Source of the DNA: Pseudoalteromonas flavipulchra NCIMB 2033 = ATCC BAA-314
Lineage (GTDB): Bacteria; Pseudomonadota; Gammaproteobacteria; Enterobacterales; Alteromonadaceae
Reading direction: 5' to 3'
DNA: 64,000 nt
NCBI GenBank assembly: GCA_000814665.1
Contig: JWIH01000012.1
Location: 62,001-126,000 of the forward strand
Part shown: positions 1 to 9,527 of the stretch, piece after piece
Numbering within the stretch: position 1 is the stretch's first letter
Layout: each line of letters starts with the position of its first letter
Position numbers and translations under genes: made by a program
Notes under the pieces: model-generated
The model's database searches: none
What the model was told of the DNA's origin: nothing
Seen by the model: only the letters and a program-made list of their open reading frames with translations

Positions 1-76
1 TTTCTTGTTAAGTGAGGATGCGAGTTTTATCACAGGTAGCCTACAAAGCATTGATGGCGGTTATACCGCACAGTAA
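1..76 (+). CDS. SDR-family oxidoreductase, C-terminal fragment (5' end outside window)
   Basis: Reading from base 2, the first 24 codons encode a peptide ending in ITGSLQSIDGGYTAQ and a TAA stop. The pattern LLS-x-x-A-S-F-I-T-G-x-x-x-x-I-D-G-G-Y is the usual C-terminus of short-chain dehydrogenases/reductases (NAD(P)-dependent, cytosolic). The gene stops 14 bases before the downstream amidohydrolase, on the same strand, so the two probably form an operon. Such SDR plus lactonase-type amidohydrolase pairs occur in sugar-acid catabolism (for example fucose or rhamnose oxidation), but the substrate cannot be read from this fragment. Confidence 0.8.
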   Translation, partial: FLLSEDASFITGSLQSIDGGYTAQ

Positions 77-90
77 AAAAGGAATGCGTG

Positions 91-924
91 ATGAGTCTGA
101 GAATTATTGATAGCCACTTACACTTTTTCGATTTAGCGTTAGGACAATATTCTTGGCTCAAGCACAACCCACCCGCTTGGCCTAATCTGGAAAAAATAAG
201 GCAGAACCATACCCTTACAAGTCTCCCCCACCATGCACAGTTTACACTCGAAGCCTTAGTGCATGTGGAAGCCGGTTTTGATAATCACAATCCCATCAAC
301 GAATTACATTGGTTAAATCAGGAACTAGGCAGCTTTCCTTTTAAAGCCGTCGGTTACGCACCTATTAACGCGACTCCTGAGCAATTTAGCGCAGCTATAG
401 CACAGTTAGCACATCCTCATCTCGTGGCGATAAGAGACATCACCGAAGGCTGTGACAGCCAACGTTTGTCTGCGCCTTTCGTGCTCGAAAATCTCACCTG
501 TCTTGCCGAGCATGGACTACATTTTGAGGCGCAATTAGAATTTAAACAAAGCGAAAAAGTAGACCTTATATTACAACTTGCAGAACAAAAAGCTGACCTT
601 AAAATCGTATTTAACCATGCTGGTTTTATTGACGCTAACAGTCCTTGTACAGATATATTAAGGCGCATTGGAGCGCTTAATAATGTCATGATCAAGTGCT
701 CTGGCCACGAAATGTTAGCAAACCCACTAACACTCTCTGAGTGGCTTACTCACTTAATCACACATGCAGGAGAAGAAAGCCTAATGCTAGGTTCGAATTA
801 TCCGGTTTCTCTTATGCAAAAAAGCTATTGGCAAATATGGCAGGATTATTTAGACGTGATAGGCATATCGTCAACTTGGCATAAACTCAGCCGAGACAAT
901 GCCAAAAGTTGCTATGGATTATGA
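91..924 (+). CDS. Amidohydrolase family protein (lactonase/PDC-hydrolase-like TIM barrel)
   Basis: This is a 277-residue metal-dependent hydrolase of the amidohydrolase_2 type. It starts with DSHLHFFD, the His-x-His metal motif after beta strand 1, and ends with a GSNYP segment that corresponds to the GSDWP motif of L-fuconolactonase, L-rhamnono-lactonase and 2-pyrone-4,6-dicarboxylate hydrolase relatives. The ATG at 91 is preferred over the GTG at 88 because AAGGA ends seven bases before it. It follows the SDR fragment by 14 bases and probably acts with it in a sugar-acid or lactone pathway. The substrate is not known. It overlaps the convergent YggN-like gene by six bases. Confidence 0.8.
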   Translation: MSLRIIDSHLHFFDLALGQYSWLKHNPPAWPNLEKIRQNHTLTSLPHHAQFTLEALVHVEAGFDNHNPINELHWLNQELGSFPFKAVGYAPINATPEQFSAAIAQLAHPHLVAIRDITEGCDSQRLSAPFVLENLTCLAEHGLHFEAQLEFKQSEKVDLILQLAEQKADLKIVFNHAGFIDANSPCTDILRRIGALNNVMIKCSGHEMLANPLTLSEWLTHLITHAGEESLMLGSNYPVSLMQKSYWQIWQDYLDVIGISSTWHKLSRDNAKSCYGL

Positions 925-1689
925 GCGGATCTGGACAAGATCGTAAGCAACCAGCTCAGGTACTATACGCTGTAGTTTTTCTTCCGTTTGATCTAAGGTG
1001 TTTAAGCACTCGCAATATTCTGCCGCTTTTTCTTCTAATTGATGGGCCTTTTTCTGCAGCGATTTATCTATCTCTTTCGAAATAATCTCCATGCGTTGTC
1101 CCATATCGTTAATGCGATCTTCGATATTCCCTTCGCGAGATTTAAACGCATCCCCCAAAGAGACTAAAATAGAGCCCAACGAACCATGAACAGCAGAGTG
1201 AATTTTTTGGCTGATCTCTTTAGTAAAGAAATCATCAATTTTAGAAAGTGACTGTGGTGCGATAAAAAAGAAATCATCTCCACGCTTAAACTTATCCATC
1301 AGCGCACGTTCAACGTATTGCAACTGCGTTTTGAGCACTTCAGGTTCTTTGTCGGACATCCCCTCAACCACCTGCTCAATCGCACTCAATCCGAGGTTGA
1401 CGCCATCGGTCGCCAGATTAACCAGCTCAGGAACGGTATCCCGTATTCCTAGAGAGTACTCGCGCACAACTCTCTCCCCTTCCTGATCTAACTCAATCCA
1501 GCGACCTAGAATAAAAAGCTGACTATCATTGTTGATTTGGATTCGAGTCTGACCATCATCAACGATACGAATTTCGTTGTCAGTGATGATAAGACCATGC
1601 CCAAGTTCAACATCGCACTTATTGTTAGCATGGGCAGAAGACGTCAATACGGCACAAGACAAGGCTATCGCGCTGAGTAATCGATTCAT
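919..1689 (-). CDS. YggN-family DUF2884 periplasmic protein
   Basis: This 256-residue protein has a cleavable signal peptide (about residues 1-21, ending SSAHA) and a Cys at position 25 (NNKCDVEL). The order of features, an N-terminal CDVELGHGL segment, a beta-rich part with RIQINNDSQLF, then a long helical charged C-terminal half with a CEC motif near residue 226, matches the DUF2884/YggN family of gammaproteobacteria. The molecular role of this family is not known to me. It is monocistronic on the minus strand, and its 3' end overlaps the amidohydrolase convergently. Confidence 0.75.
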   Translation of the reverse strand: MNRLLSAIALSCAVLTSSAHANNKCDVELGHGLIITDNEIRIVDDGQTRIQINNDSQLFILGRWIELDQEGERVVREYSLGIRDTVPELVNLATDGVNLGLSAIEQVVEGMSDKEPEVLKTQLQYVERALMDKFKRGDDFFFIAPQSLSKIDDFFTKEISQKIHSAVHGSLGSILVSLGDAFKSREGNIEDRINDMGQRMEIISKEIDKSLQKKAHQLEEKAAEYCECLNTLDQTEEKLQRIVPELVAYDLVQIRS

Positions 1690-1866
1690 ATGGCCTCCTG
1701 TGTGCAGAATGTAAGACGGGAAAGGGGTGCTTCAGGAGAGTACCAAAAGATCAAACAATCCCAAAGCCATTTTAGACGGATGAAAGTAACAAGCTATGTC
1801 TGACTGGCAATATTAGAGATCCATACCCGTTAGCATCAAGGGTAGTAGCAATACCACTAATAAGGG

Positions 1867-2370
1867 CTATTGGTAGTATCTTACTAACCTGACAAAGGCA
1901 TCCGCAGTTTTAATGGTTGGATTATTTTTACCATCAGCAAACTGATACACCCAAGCAAACTGAGGTTGGTTCGTTTGGGTCGTTGCCGACCAATAATTAT
2001 TACTTTTGGTCGTTGGAAATACCGTTATGTTTATTGCTGGAGTCACACACTCGTGATACACAATACTGGCCAGTTCTTTAACGTTAGGCACTTGCCAGTC
2101 TGTAAACCCTGCAAATTGGTCTTCGTTGGCAACCACCAATGCTTGCTGCCAAGTAAGTTGCTGAGCATTGCCTTCACAACTTTGAGCAGTCGCGTTGTAA
2201 CTTTGCCCAAAGTTGCAGCGCTGCCACATTAATCCCGTTTGGCTATCGAGCACAGTACCGTTGCTGTTTATCGTATAGCGACTGGTATTGGAGCCGGTAC
2301 CAACGCAAGTTTGCGCTTGGCAAACAGCCGTTAATGACAAAGTAAATAGTATAGTTGCAATAATTTTCAT
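1867..2370 (-). CDS. Secreted DUF1566-domain protein
   Basis: This 167-residue protein has a signal peptide (residues 1-19, ending VCQAQ) followed by one DUF1566 domain. Diagnostic parts are GLMWQRC near 46-52, a DWQVPNVKELASIV segment near 91-104, NNYWSATT near 124-131 and the terminal AFVRLVRYYQ. DUF1566 domains are typical of extracellular or adhesin-like proteins of marine bacteria; no enzymatic role is known. It lies 10 bases downstream of a larger DUF1566 lipoprotein gene, so it is probably the last gene of that operon. Confidence 0.8.
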   Translation of the reverse strand: MKIIATILFTLSLTAVCQAQTCVGTGSNTSRYTINSNGTVLDSQTGLMWQRCNFGQSYNATAQSCEGNAQQLTWQQALVVANEDQFAGFTDWQVPNVKELASIVYHECVTPAINITVFPTTKSNNYWSATTQTNQPQFAWVYQFADGKNNPTIKTADAFVRLVRYYQ

Positions 2371-2380
2371 ACCACGCTCC

Positions 2381-4066
2381 CTAAGGATTCCTTACCAACC
2401 TAACAAATGCGCTGCTAGACTTTTCTACTGCAAAATCATTGCCCGTATCCATGTCGACAACATAAGCTCTTCTCAGCGTGCCACCGGTACCATCTAAACT
2501 CGACTGCAAGGTCCAGTAATAGCGATGACCAAGCGTGGTTGTACTAGGTAAATTAGGGAAAAGCGCTTCATCTATCACCGCTGTACTTGCACTGCCGTAA
2601 TCTAGTAGTCCAAGTAGTTCCATATAAGTTGGTAAGCGCCAATTGTTACCACCACAGTAACTTTGCTCTCCAACGGCAGGATTATTCACTTCATCAATCA
2701 AAGCTTGAATACCACAATGACTATCCTGCGGGCAGGTTGTATTTGCTGCAGCCTGAACACTTCCCTCGGCAATTGCTCCGTCTACCTCAACATACCAGGT
2801 ATAACTATTTTGTGCGTTGCGAGAAGAAGTGTTTGGTAATGTACCCGAACTTGCTTCTTTCACTTCCCAAATAAGTCCAGTGACGTTATCACGAACGCAA
2901 GCAAAGTCCGTAGCGTCATCAGGCAATTCATCCGCAAAGCGATTTAATTTGGTAAAATCAAAACCTGCTCGACCACTGCCTTCTTTCGCCACCTGAGAGG
3001 CAAAATTATCACGCCCACGCTGCGCATCTTGAGCCGTAAACTGCGTCATACTACAAGTGATCGCATCCGTATTGTTATAACACGCGGTTTGGCCACTATC
3101 GTTTAGTTTACCTAATGGCTTTTTCTCGATATCAATGCGCACGGTGTCGGTAGCAGAGCGGTTTTGCGAGTCAGTAACGGTCAGCTCAAATTCCACTTGC
3201 GACAAAATATTTTGATCTGGTGCGTTAAAAGTTGTTGAACACCCGGTAACAGAACTTAATGCTATCTGAGTGCCAGACGTCACTTGCCGCCATACACACT
3301 GTTTCTGACCAGATACAGTATCACTGTTTGAGCCATCAAGCGTGACCTCATCAAACTCTTGCACTTGCTGGTCGCTCCCAGCATCTGCCACTACCACATC
3401 CGAATTCGCAAGTAGCCCGAGGGTAAACTGGGTACTGGCTTGTCCGCCTTCATCATCGGTAACCGTCAACTGCCAGATTGACGCCTGAGAGCTCGCCAAT
3501 AATGGATGGACAAAAGATAAAGTAGCTGTATTCAAGCCCGTTGGCTGTATTGTTGTGGGACCACTTACTTGCTGCCACTGATAAGCAACCACTTGGCCAT
3601 TTTCATCTGGATCGGAGGAGCCTGCGCCACTGAGGACAATAGTATCTTTATATTTGGCTGGTAATGTTTCCGGTGCTGTTTGGCTGATACTTGGTATAGG
3701 TAATTGATTGTTAGATTTGATAGCAACCGTCACTTGGTCGCTTGCAAGACTGCCATCAGGCGCAACATAATCAACCTGAATAAGTAAATTGACATCGGCT
3801 TTGATATCCGGTGCAACAAAAGCGGCTTGTTGCTCCGTGATTGGAAATTCACTGACGTTTGCACCAGAGATTACTTGCCAGTTAAAAGTACCACCTGCAG
3901 GTGATGCTTGTGCATTCAAGGTGACTTCTGTTTTTTCAGTTACTTGGACATCAGCACCCGCGTTAACCGATGCGCTGACTTGACTCGGTTCATCACTCCC
4001 AGAGCCTCCGCCACAACCCGTTAATATTAGCGCAAGTACAACCCAACTTCCCTTGAATGCATTCAT
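2381..4066 (-). CDS. Lipoprotein with PKD/REJ-like repeats and C-terminal DUF1566 domain
   Basis: This 561-residue protein begins with a lipoprotein signal peptide and lipobox (LTGC, Cys at 18) followed by a Gly/Ser linker. Residues about 33-315 contain three Ig-like repeats of PKD/REJ type, recognisable by VNAGADVQV, VVLSGAGSSDPDE-like and VVADAGSDQQV starts. Residues about 320-561 hold a DUF1566 domain with GLIWEVKEASS, NNWRLPTYMELLGLL, YYWTLQSS and the terminal AFVRLVRNP. The layout suggests a surface-anchored adhesive or carbohydrate-binding protein. The signal is well supported; the function is inference. Confidence 0.82.
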   Translation of the reverse strand: MNAFKGSWVVLALILTGCGGGSGSDEPSQVSASVNAGADVQVTEKTEVTLNAQASPAGGTFNWQVISGANVSEFPITEQQAAFVAPDIKADVNLLIQVDYVAPDGSLASDQVTVAIKSNNQLPIPSISQTAPETLPAKYKDTIVLSGAGSSDPDENGQVVAYQWQQVSGPTTIQPTGLNTATLSFVHPLLASSQASIWQLTVTDDEGGQASTQFTLGLLANSDVVVADAGSDQQVQEFDEVTLDGSNSDTVSGQKQCVWRQVTSGTQIALSSVTGCSTTFNAPDQNILSQVEFELTVTDSQNRSATDTVRIDIEKKPLGKLNDSGQTACYNNTDAITCSMTQFTAQDAQRGRDNFASQVAKEGSGRAGFDFTKLNRFADELPDDATDFACVRDNVTGLIWEVKEASSGTLPNTSSRNAQNSYTWYVEVDGAIAEGSVQAAANTTCPQDSHCGIQALIDEVNNPAVGEQSYCGGNNWRLPTYMELLGLLDYGSASTAVIDEALFPNLPSTTTLGHRYYWTLQSSLDGTGGTLRRAYVVDMDTGNDFAVEKSSSAFVRLVRNP

Positions 4067-4081
4067 ATTATTCCTTATGAA

Positions 4082-4414
4082 TTATAGATAACTCTCTTGA
4101 TGTATTCGCACGAACAACTTAGTGCCAACTTTACTGTAATCTATTTTGTATTCTCGGCCGTCTAAAGCCTGAATAAACAACAACCGCTTTACTTCACCAA
4201 ATACATCAATACTCGAAACGTGGACGACCTCTAAATAACGCTCTTTAGCTTCTCTTCGGTTTCTAGGTAAGTCTTCCTTAAAAGGCACCAAACCATTTGC
4301 AGTCACCTTGATTTTTGGGTGTGCTTCACCATTCACAATCACAAGATCTAACTTCTTCTCTTTGTGAATAATGGTATTACGCCCACTTTTAATATAGGCC
4401 GTTTCTAAGCTCAT
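4082..4414 (-). CDS. Hypothetical protein, 110 aa
   Basis: I do not recognise this gene. It encodes 110 residues, charged, without signal peptide or membrane segment, with a likely beta-rich C-terminal half (DGREYKIDYSKVGTKLFVRI). A weak ribosome site (CAGGATA) lies before the ATG. It sits 15 bases upstream of the DUF1566 lipoprotein and 22 bases downstream of a DUF2982-like gene, all on the minus strand, which supports it being a real operon member. Confidence 0.6.
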   Translation of the reverse strand: MSLETAYIKSGRNTIIHKEKKLDLVIVNGEAHPKIKVTANGLVPFKEDLPRNRREAKERYLEVVHVSSIDVFGEVKRLLFIQALDGREYKIDYSKVGTKLFVRIHQESYL

Positions 4415-4436
4415 ATTGGTGTATCCTGTTACATCT

Positions 4437-5156
4437 TCAGTAGGTGGTTTGTTCTTCTAACAATGCTTTTACCACCTCTTTAGGGTTAAGTTTCCAGCGG
4501 TTTAACATGACTGAAAATTGCCAAATATCCCTGTCTAAGGCAGTCGCGGGGATCAATAAATCATATCCCGTCACTGTCTTTAAATTATCCATCCGGTTTG
4601 CAAACATTGCCATTAAACCAGTATATTCTTTTCCCGCCTTGGAGCGAAAAACGGTTTCTTCTATCAACCATTCAGATGGGCAGTTGCCATTTTCGCAATG
4701 CATTTTAACAGCTTGTAAAAAAATATGCCGCTGCTCGATCAATAATTTACCCGCAAGTCGAGGTGTTAAATTTAATAAAAACGCATCAATATCATTAAGT
4801 TTAATACCAACTGCATTTAACTCAAGTGTTTCAACACCTTGTTGAACTTTGGGAATGCCGCTGGAGTGGAAGTTTACAATGGATAGCGGCCAAGCTCCAT
4901 ATTTATGCACATACCTAAACTCTTGTTCTGTAAAGTATAAACTAAAATATGGTTGCTGACTTTTAAGAAATCCAACAAAAATAGCCACTAACATGGCGCT
5001 GGCAAGAAATATTTCTACAATAGTAATAGCTGTACCACGCAAGTTGACAAAAAGCATGATAACAACCAATCCAATTGCACCAACCAGCATAAATTCAACG
5101 CCATTGCGGTCAGCAGTTGCACGTAGTTTTGCTTCAAGCATGGGTATACCAGACAT
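4437..5156 (-). CDS. Inner-membrane DUF2982-like protein
   Basis: This 239-residue protein has two adjacent membrane helices (about residues 22-40 and 44-63) and then a soluble domain predicted to be cytoplasmic. The text FYFTEQEFRYVHKYGAWPL-like region, a later ELNAVGIKLNDIDAFLLNL and the C-terminal RWKLNPKEVVKALL resemble the DUF2982 family of Shewanella and Pseudoalteromonas; I am only moderately sure of that name. No function is known. It appears to be the first gene of the minus-strand run down to 1867. There is no clear Shine-Dalgarno before the first ATG, so an internal start at residue 6 is possible. Confidence 0.6.
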   Translation of the reverse strand: MSGIPMLEAKLRATADRNGVEFMLVGAIGLVVIMLFVNLRGTAITIVEIFLASAMLVAIFVGFLKSQQPYFSLYFTEQEFRYVHKYGAWPLSIVNFHSSGIPKVQQGVETLELNAVGIKLNDIDAFLLNLTPRLAGKLLIEQRHIFLQAVKMHCENGNCPSEWLIEETVFRSKAGKEYTGLMAMFANRMDNLKTVTGYDLLIPATALDRDIWQFSVMLNRWKLNPKEVVKALLEEQTTY

Positions 5157-5369
5157 AAAAGATATACATGATGATCGCCCATGCGACTAATTTACGTATT
5201 GTGATGCATCGTTTACATGAATGACTGTGTTTCATAATATTTAATTTAGGTACAAACACTTAAATTGAATTACATTTTCGTTTAATGCACAAATTTACAG
5301 GATATGCCGTAGACTTTGTTAGCCTTTAATTTTGTAAACTAGAGACAAATTATAATCTGGGTCACTTTT

Positions 5370-6422
5370 ATGCGTCATCAATCAGGAAAAGCACTGTTTC
5401 CTTTTATCATTGTAGTGCTAGTCGTTATCAGCGGCTATTTATATTTACCAGCCTCGGAAGGCAAAATGAGTGGCAACTCGGCACCCGTAACCTCCGTTCA
5501 AGCTCATACTGTAGCCAAAGAAGAACGTATTATTGCTGTTCACTCTATTGGTTCCGCTAGAGCAAATCAAGCAATCAACGTGAGTAGCGCCCAAAGCGAC
5601 TACGTGGCAGCCCTATATTTCGATGACGGAGACGTAGTAAAACAAGGCGATAAGCTAGTCCAGTTGCGTGATGCCGAAGAGAAACTCGATATCGAAGCGC
5701 TGAAAGTGACGCTAAAAGAAGAAATTAGACAACTAAACCGCCTTAAAGACCTCGCAAAAACTCAATCGGCGGCTCGCTCTCAACTAGAAGCACAATCAGC
5801 AAAGGTAGACACCTTAACGGCGCAATTGGAAGCCACCAAAACAAAACTCGCCGAGATGACCATTTATGCGCCATTCGATGGGTTATTGGGTACTCGAAAT
5901 ATCTCTATCGGTAGCTTCGTAAACAACAATACAGTGATCACCACACTCGATGACATTAGCATCATCAAAGTGGATTTTCAGGTACCTGAAAAATACCTAG
6001 CGCAACTGCAGCTTGGTATGCAAGTGAATGCACAAAGTGAAGCTTACCCAGAGCAACTATTTACCGGTAAGGTTTCCCATATTGACCCGCGCATTAATGA
6101 ACAAACGCGCTCGGTACGAGTGACAGCGAGCTTCACCAACCTAGACCATAAACTTCGCCCAGGTATGCTGCTACATATGGGGCTTGAACTGGCTCGATTA
6201 CAAGCCCTTGTAGTGCCAGAAAAAAGCATCATTCCAAGACAAGATAAGCATTTTGTATTTGTCATTGACGACCAAGGTAAAGCGCAACAACGCGAAGTAC
6301 ACCTGCAAACTCGCTTTAGCGGCTGGGTGGCTATCGACGAAGGGCTTAAAGAGGGGCAACAAGTGATCACGGAAGGCACCTTGAAGATCCGCTCAGGCTC
6401 AAAAGTTGAAGTAAAGGGGTAA
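5370..6422 (+). CDS. RND efflux periplasmic adaptor (membrane fusion protein)
   Basis: This 350-residue membrane fusion protein has an N-terminal membrane anchor (residues 9-26), a lipoyl/barrel-sandwich region (INVSSAQSDYVAALYFDDGD around 70-90 and IYAPFDGLLGTRNISIGSFV around 167-186), a short alpha hairpin (about 95-160) and a beta-barrel domain (RSVRVTASFTNLDHKLRPGM). The hairpin is short, as in MexH/VexE-type adaptors. It bridges an inner-membrane RND pump to an outer-membrane channel. The RND gene starts six bases downstream, so they are co-transcribed; no TolC gene is present here. Confidence 0.9.
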   Translation: MRHQSGKALFPFIIVVLVVISGYLYLPASEGKMSGNSAPVTSVQAHTVAKEERIIAVHSIGSARANQAINVSSAQSDYVAALYFDDGDVVKQGDKLVQLRDAEEKLDIEALKVTLKEEIRQLNRLKDLAKTQSAARSQLEAQSAKVDTLTAQLEATKTKLAEMTIYAPFDGLLGTRNISIGSFVNNNTVITTLDDISIIKVDFQVPEKYLAQLQLGMQVNAQSEAYPEQLFTGKVSHIDPRINEQTRSVRVTASFTNLDHKLRPGMLLHMGLELARLQALVVPEKSIIPRQDKHFVFVIDDQGKAQQREVHLQTRFSGWVAIDEGLKEGQQVITEGTLKIRSGSKVEVKG

Positions 6423-6428
6423 GGCGAC

Positions 6429-9400
6429 GTGAGAATCACTGATACGGCGGTAAAGCGCCCGATCTTCGCGATCGTCATTAACTTACTGCTGCTGACCTTT
6501 GGCTTAGTGGCATTTACTATGCTACCACTGCGCGAATACCCTGATATTGAAACCCCAATTGTCAGTGTAAGCACTAACTACACAGGCGCATCAGCGGAAG
6601 TAGTAGAAACCAAGATCACCCAAGTACTAGAAAACCGGATTTCGGGGATCGAAGGGATCAAAAGCATAAATTCCAGTAGCCGCAACGGTAGCTCAAATAT
6701 CACTATCGAATTTAATATCGATCGTGATATCGACGCTGCTGCAAATGATGTACGTGAGCGCGTTTCTCGTGCGCTAGATAGACTACCTGAGCAAGTTAGG
6801 CCACCTGAAGTATCGAAATCAAACAGCGATGAAAGCCCTATCGCTTGGTTTGTACTCAATAGCGAAACCATGGATACCTTGCAGCTTTCAGACTACGCCC
6901 AACGCTTTATCGTTGACCGTCTGGCGGTTGTTGATGGCGTATCAAATGTACGTATTGGCGGTGAGCGTCAATACGCCATGAAGATTTGGCTAGACCGAAA
7001 GGCGATGGCTGCTCGTGGAGTCACAAGTAGTGATATTGAACAAGTGCTACGCAGAGAAAACGTAGAATTACCCGCTGGCGAAATAGAGTCCGTTGACCGT
7101 GATTTTTCTGTTCGTATTGCCAGAAGCTATAAGACTCAAGAAGACTTTGACAACCTAGTGATTAAGCGCGGTGAACAAGGCTATTTGGTGCGACTTGGTG
7201 AAGTCGCGCAGGTGGTACTTGAAGCCGCTGACGACGAAAGTACCTTCCGTGGTAATGGTAAAAATATGATTGGCCTTGGTGTTGTTAAGCAAGCCAAAGC
7301 CAATACGCTAGAAGTGGTCGACAACGCTCGTAAAGAGCTTGAAAAAATAAAACGCAACCTGCCTCAAGGCACCACCATAGAAGACAGCTACGATTCTTCT
7401 ATTTTTATCCGTGAGTCCATTGCTGAAGTATACAGCACACTTGCGATTGCCATGGCGTTGGTGGTACTCGTTATCTACATCTTCCTTGGCAATATCCGCG
7501 CTACGCTGATCCCTGCTGTTACCGTGCCGGTAGCCTTAGTTGCAACCTTTATGTTCTTACTGGCCATGGGGTATTCTATCAACTTGCTGACGCTGCTTGC
7601 ACTTGTGCTTGCCATCGGCCTGGTGGTCGATGACGCCATTGTAATGCTAGAAAATATCTACCGCCGCATCGAGCTTGGCGAACCCAAGTTACTGGCGGCA
7701 TACCGTGGCGCGCGAGAAGTAGGCTTTGCCATCATTGCAACAACGCTGGTTTTGGTTGCCGTGTTTATTCCCTTAGTCTTTATGGATGGTCGTATTGGTG
7801 CCCTATTTACCGAGTTTGCCTTTGCAGTAAGTGCTGCAGTGCTGTTCTCCAGTATTACCGCGTTGACCTTGTCTCCTGCCCTTTGCTCCAAAGTATTAAA
7901 GCCTAGCAATAAAGAAAACCGCTTTAGTCAGTGGATGGACCGTCAATTTGGACGACTAGAACAAGGGTATCGCCGAGTTTTACAAGACAACTTATCGCGC
8001 AAATACAGCCTGATTGTGATGTTGGCACTGGCGGGTTTTACCAGCTATAGCCTGTTTAAACAGATCCCATCTGAACTGACACCAAAAGAAGACCGTGGTA
8101 CTTTCTTCGTTATGATGAATGGCCCAGAAGGGGCAAGCTACGAAAACAACTCGCAAAATATGGCAAAAATTGAAGAGCGCCTACTTCCTTATGTAGACTC
8201 AGAGGAACTTAGCCGCGTGCTTATTCGGGTGCCTGGTTGGGGTGGTCAAGGCGGTGTTGCTATTATCGGCATGCCAGACTGGGATGAGCGAAAACGCTCT
8301 ACTTGGGAAGTCATGGATGAGATCAGCGGTAAAATGCAAGACGTTACAGATATTCGCGCCTTTGCTATTATGCGCCGTGGTATTGGCGGCGGCGGTAACT
8401 CACGTCCCATTGAGTTTGTACTGCAAGGTAACGACTACGATGAGTTAGCTGCATGGCGCGATCGCATTCTAGAACGCGCACGAGAAAATAAAGGACTGGT
8501 TCGTCTCGATCACGATTACAAAGAAACCTTCCCACAGTTTTTGATAAGCATTGATAAAACCAAAGCTGCAGACTTAGGCGTGTCGGTAAGTGCTATAGGC
8601 CAAACGCTAGAAACCATGCTGGGACAACGTCGTGTTACCACCTTTATTGACCGCGGTGAAGAATACGATGTGATCTTAAAAGGCACCAAAGCCGACTTCT
8701 CTGCCCCAGATAATATTTCTGATATTTATGTGAAATCTCGTAGCGATGAGCTCGTGCCATTAGACAGTTTGATCACCATAAAAGAAGAAGCCACAGCTTC
8801 TCGATTAAACCGCTACAACCGTATGCGCGCAATCACTATCACGGCAAACCTCGCTGGCGACTATACACTGGAGCAAGCCCTCGACTTTTTAAATAAAGTT
8901 GCCGCCGAAGAGAATGATATCGACGGCGCCATCGACTACAAAGGCGAATCACAGCTGTTTTATGAAGGTGCATCAGCAATGACCTATGTGTTTATTCTGG
9001 CGCTCACCGTTACGTTCTTGGTATTAGCCGCACAGTTTGAAAGCTTTGTCCATCCACTGGTTATCATGCTCACCGTACCACTGGGCTTAGTCGGTGCGAT
9101 GTATGGATTATTTATCACCGACAGCACGCTCAATATTTATAGCCAGATTGGTATTGTCATGTTGATTGGCCTTAGCGCCAAAAACGGTATCTTAATCGTG
9201 GAATTTGCTAACCAATTGCGTGACAAAGGCATTGCCTTCGAACAAGCCATTGTCGATGCTGCAGCGCAGCGATTAAGACCTATTATCATGACCTCGCTAA
9301 CAACCGTGATGAGCTCCATCCCGCTTGTGTTTGCAACAGGCCCAGGATTCGAAAGCCGCATGGTGATCGGTGTCGTGATTTTTGCAGGTGTCAGTGTTGC

Positions 9401-9527
9401 CACCATTTTAACCTTGTTTGTTATCCCAACCGCCTATACTTTACTAGCTAAGAAGACGCAATCTCCAGAAGAGACGACAAAACGTCTTGAGGAGCAGTCG
9501 CAACAACACCCTGAGCAGGAGGTATAA
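6429..9527 (+). CDS. RND multidrug efflux transporter (HAE1/AcrB family)
   Basis: This 1032-residue inner-membrane proton antiporter starts at a GTG preceded by AAGGCGA. It shows the RND layout: TM1 after the conserved VKRPIFAIV, a large periplasmic loop, TM2-6 with LALVLAIGLVVDDAIVMLEN (the Asp-Asp proton relay of TM4), a second periplasmic loop and TM8-12 with GLSAKNGILIVEFA (the Lys of TM10). The length is that of a full pump. The substrate cannot be deduced. It is translationally coupled to msrA, whose ATG shares one base with the pump's stop codon. Confidence 0.93.
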   Translation: MRITDTAVKRPIFAIVINLLLLTFGLVAFTMLPLREYPDIETPIVSVSTNYTGASAEVVETKITQVLENRISGIEGIKSINSSSRNGSSNITIEFNIDRDIDAAANDVRERVSRALDRLPEQVRPPEVSKSNSDESPIAWFVLNSETMDTLQLSDYAQRFIVDRLAVVDGVSNVRIGGERQYAMKIWLDRKAMAARGVTSSDIEQVLRRENVELPAGEIESVDRDFSVRIARSYKTQEDFDNLVIKRGEQGYLVRLGEVAQVVLEAADDESTFRGNGKNMIGLGVVKQAKANTLEVVDNARKELEKIKRNLPQGTTIEDSYDSSIFIRESIAEVYSTLAIAMALVVLVIYIFLGNIRATLIPAVTVPVALVATFMFLLAMGYSINLLTLLALVLAIGLVVDDAIVMLENIYRRIELGEPKLLAAYRGAREVGFAIIATTLVLVAVFIPLVFMDGRIGALFTEFAFAVSAAVLFSSITALTLSPALCSKVLKPSNKENRFSQWMDRQFGRLEQGYRRVLQDNLSRKYSLIVMLALAGFTSYSLFKQIPSELTPKEDRGTFFVMMNGPEGASYENNSQNMAKIEERLLPYVDSEELSRVLIRVPGWGGQGGVAIIGMPDWDERKRSTWEVMDEISGKMQDVTDIRAFAIMRRGIGGGGNSRPIEFVLQGNDYDELAAWRDRILERARENKGLVRLDHDYKETFPQFLISIDKTKAADLGVSVSAIGQTLETMLGQRRVTTFIDRGEEYDVILKGTKADFSAPDNISDIYVKSRSDELVPLDSLITIKEEATASRLNRYNRMRAITITANLAGDYTLEQALDFLNKVAAEENDIDGAIDYKGESQLFYEGASAMTYVFILALTVTFLVLAAQFESFVHPLVIMLTVPLGLVGAMYGLFITDSTLNIYSQIGIVMLIGLSAKNGILIVEFANQLRDKGIAFEQAIVDAAAQRLRPIIMTSLTTVMSSIPLVFATGPGFESRMVIGVVIFAGVSVATILTLFVIPTAYTLLAKKTQSPEETTKRLEEQSQQHPEQEV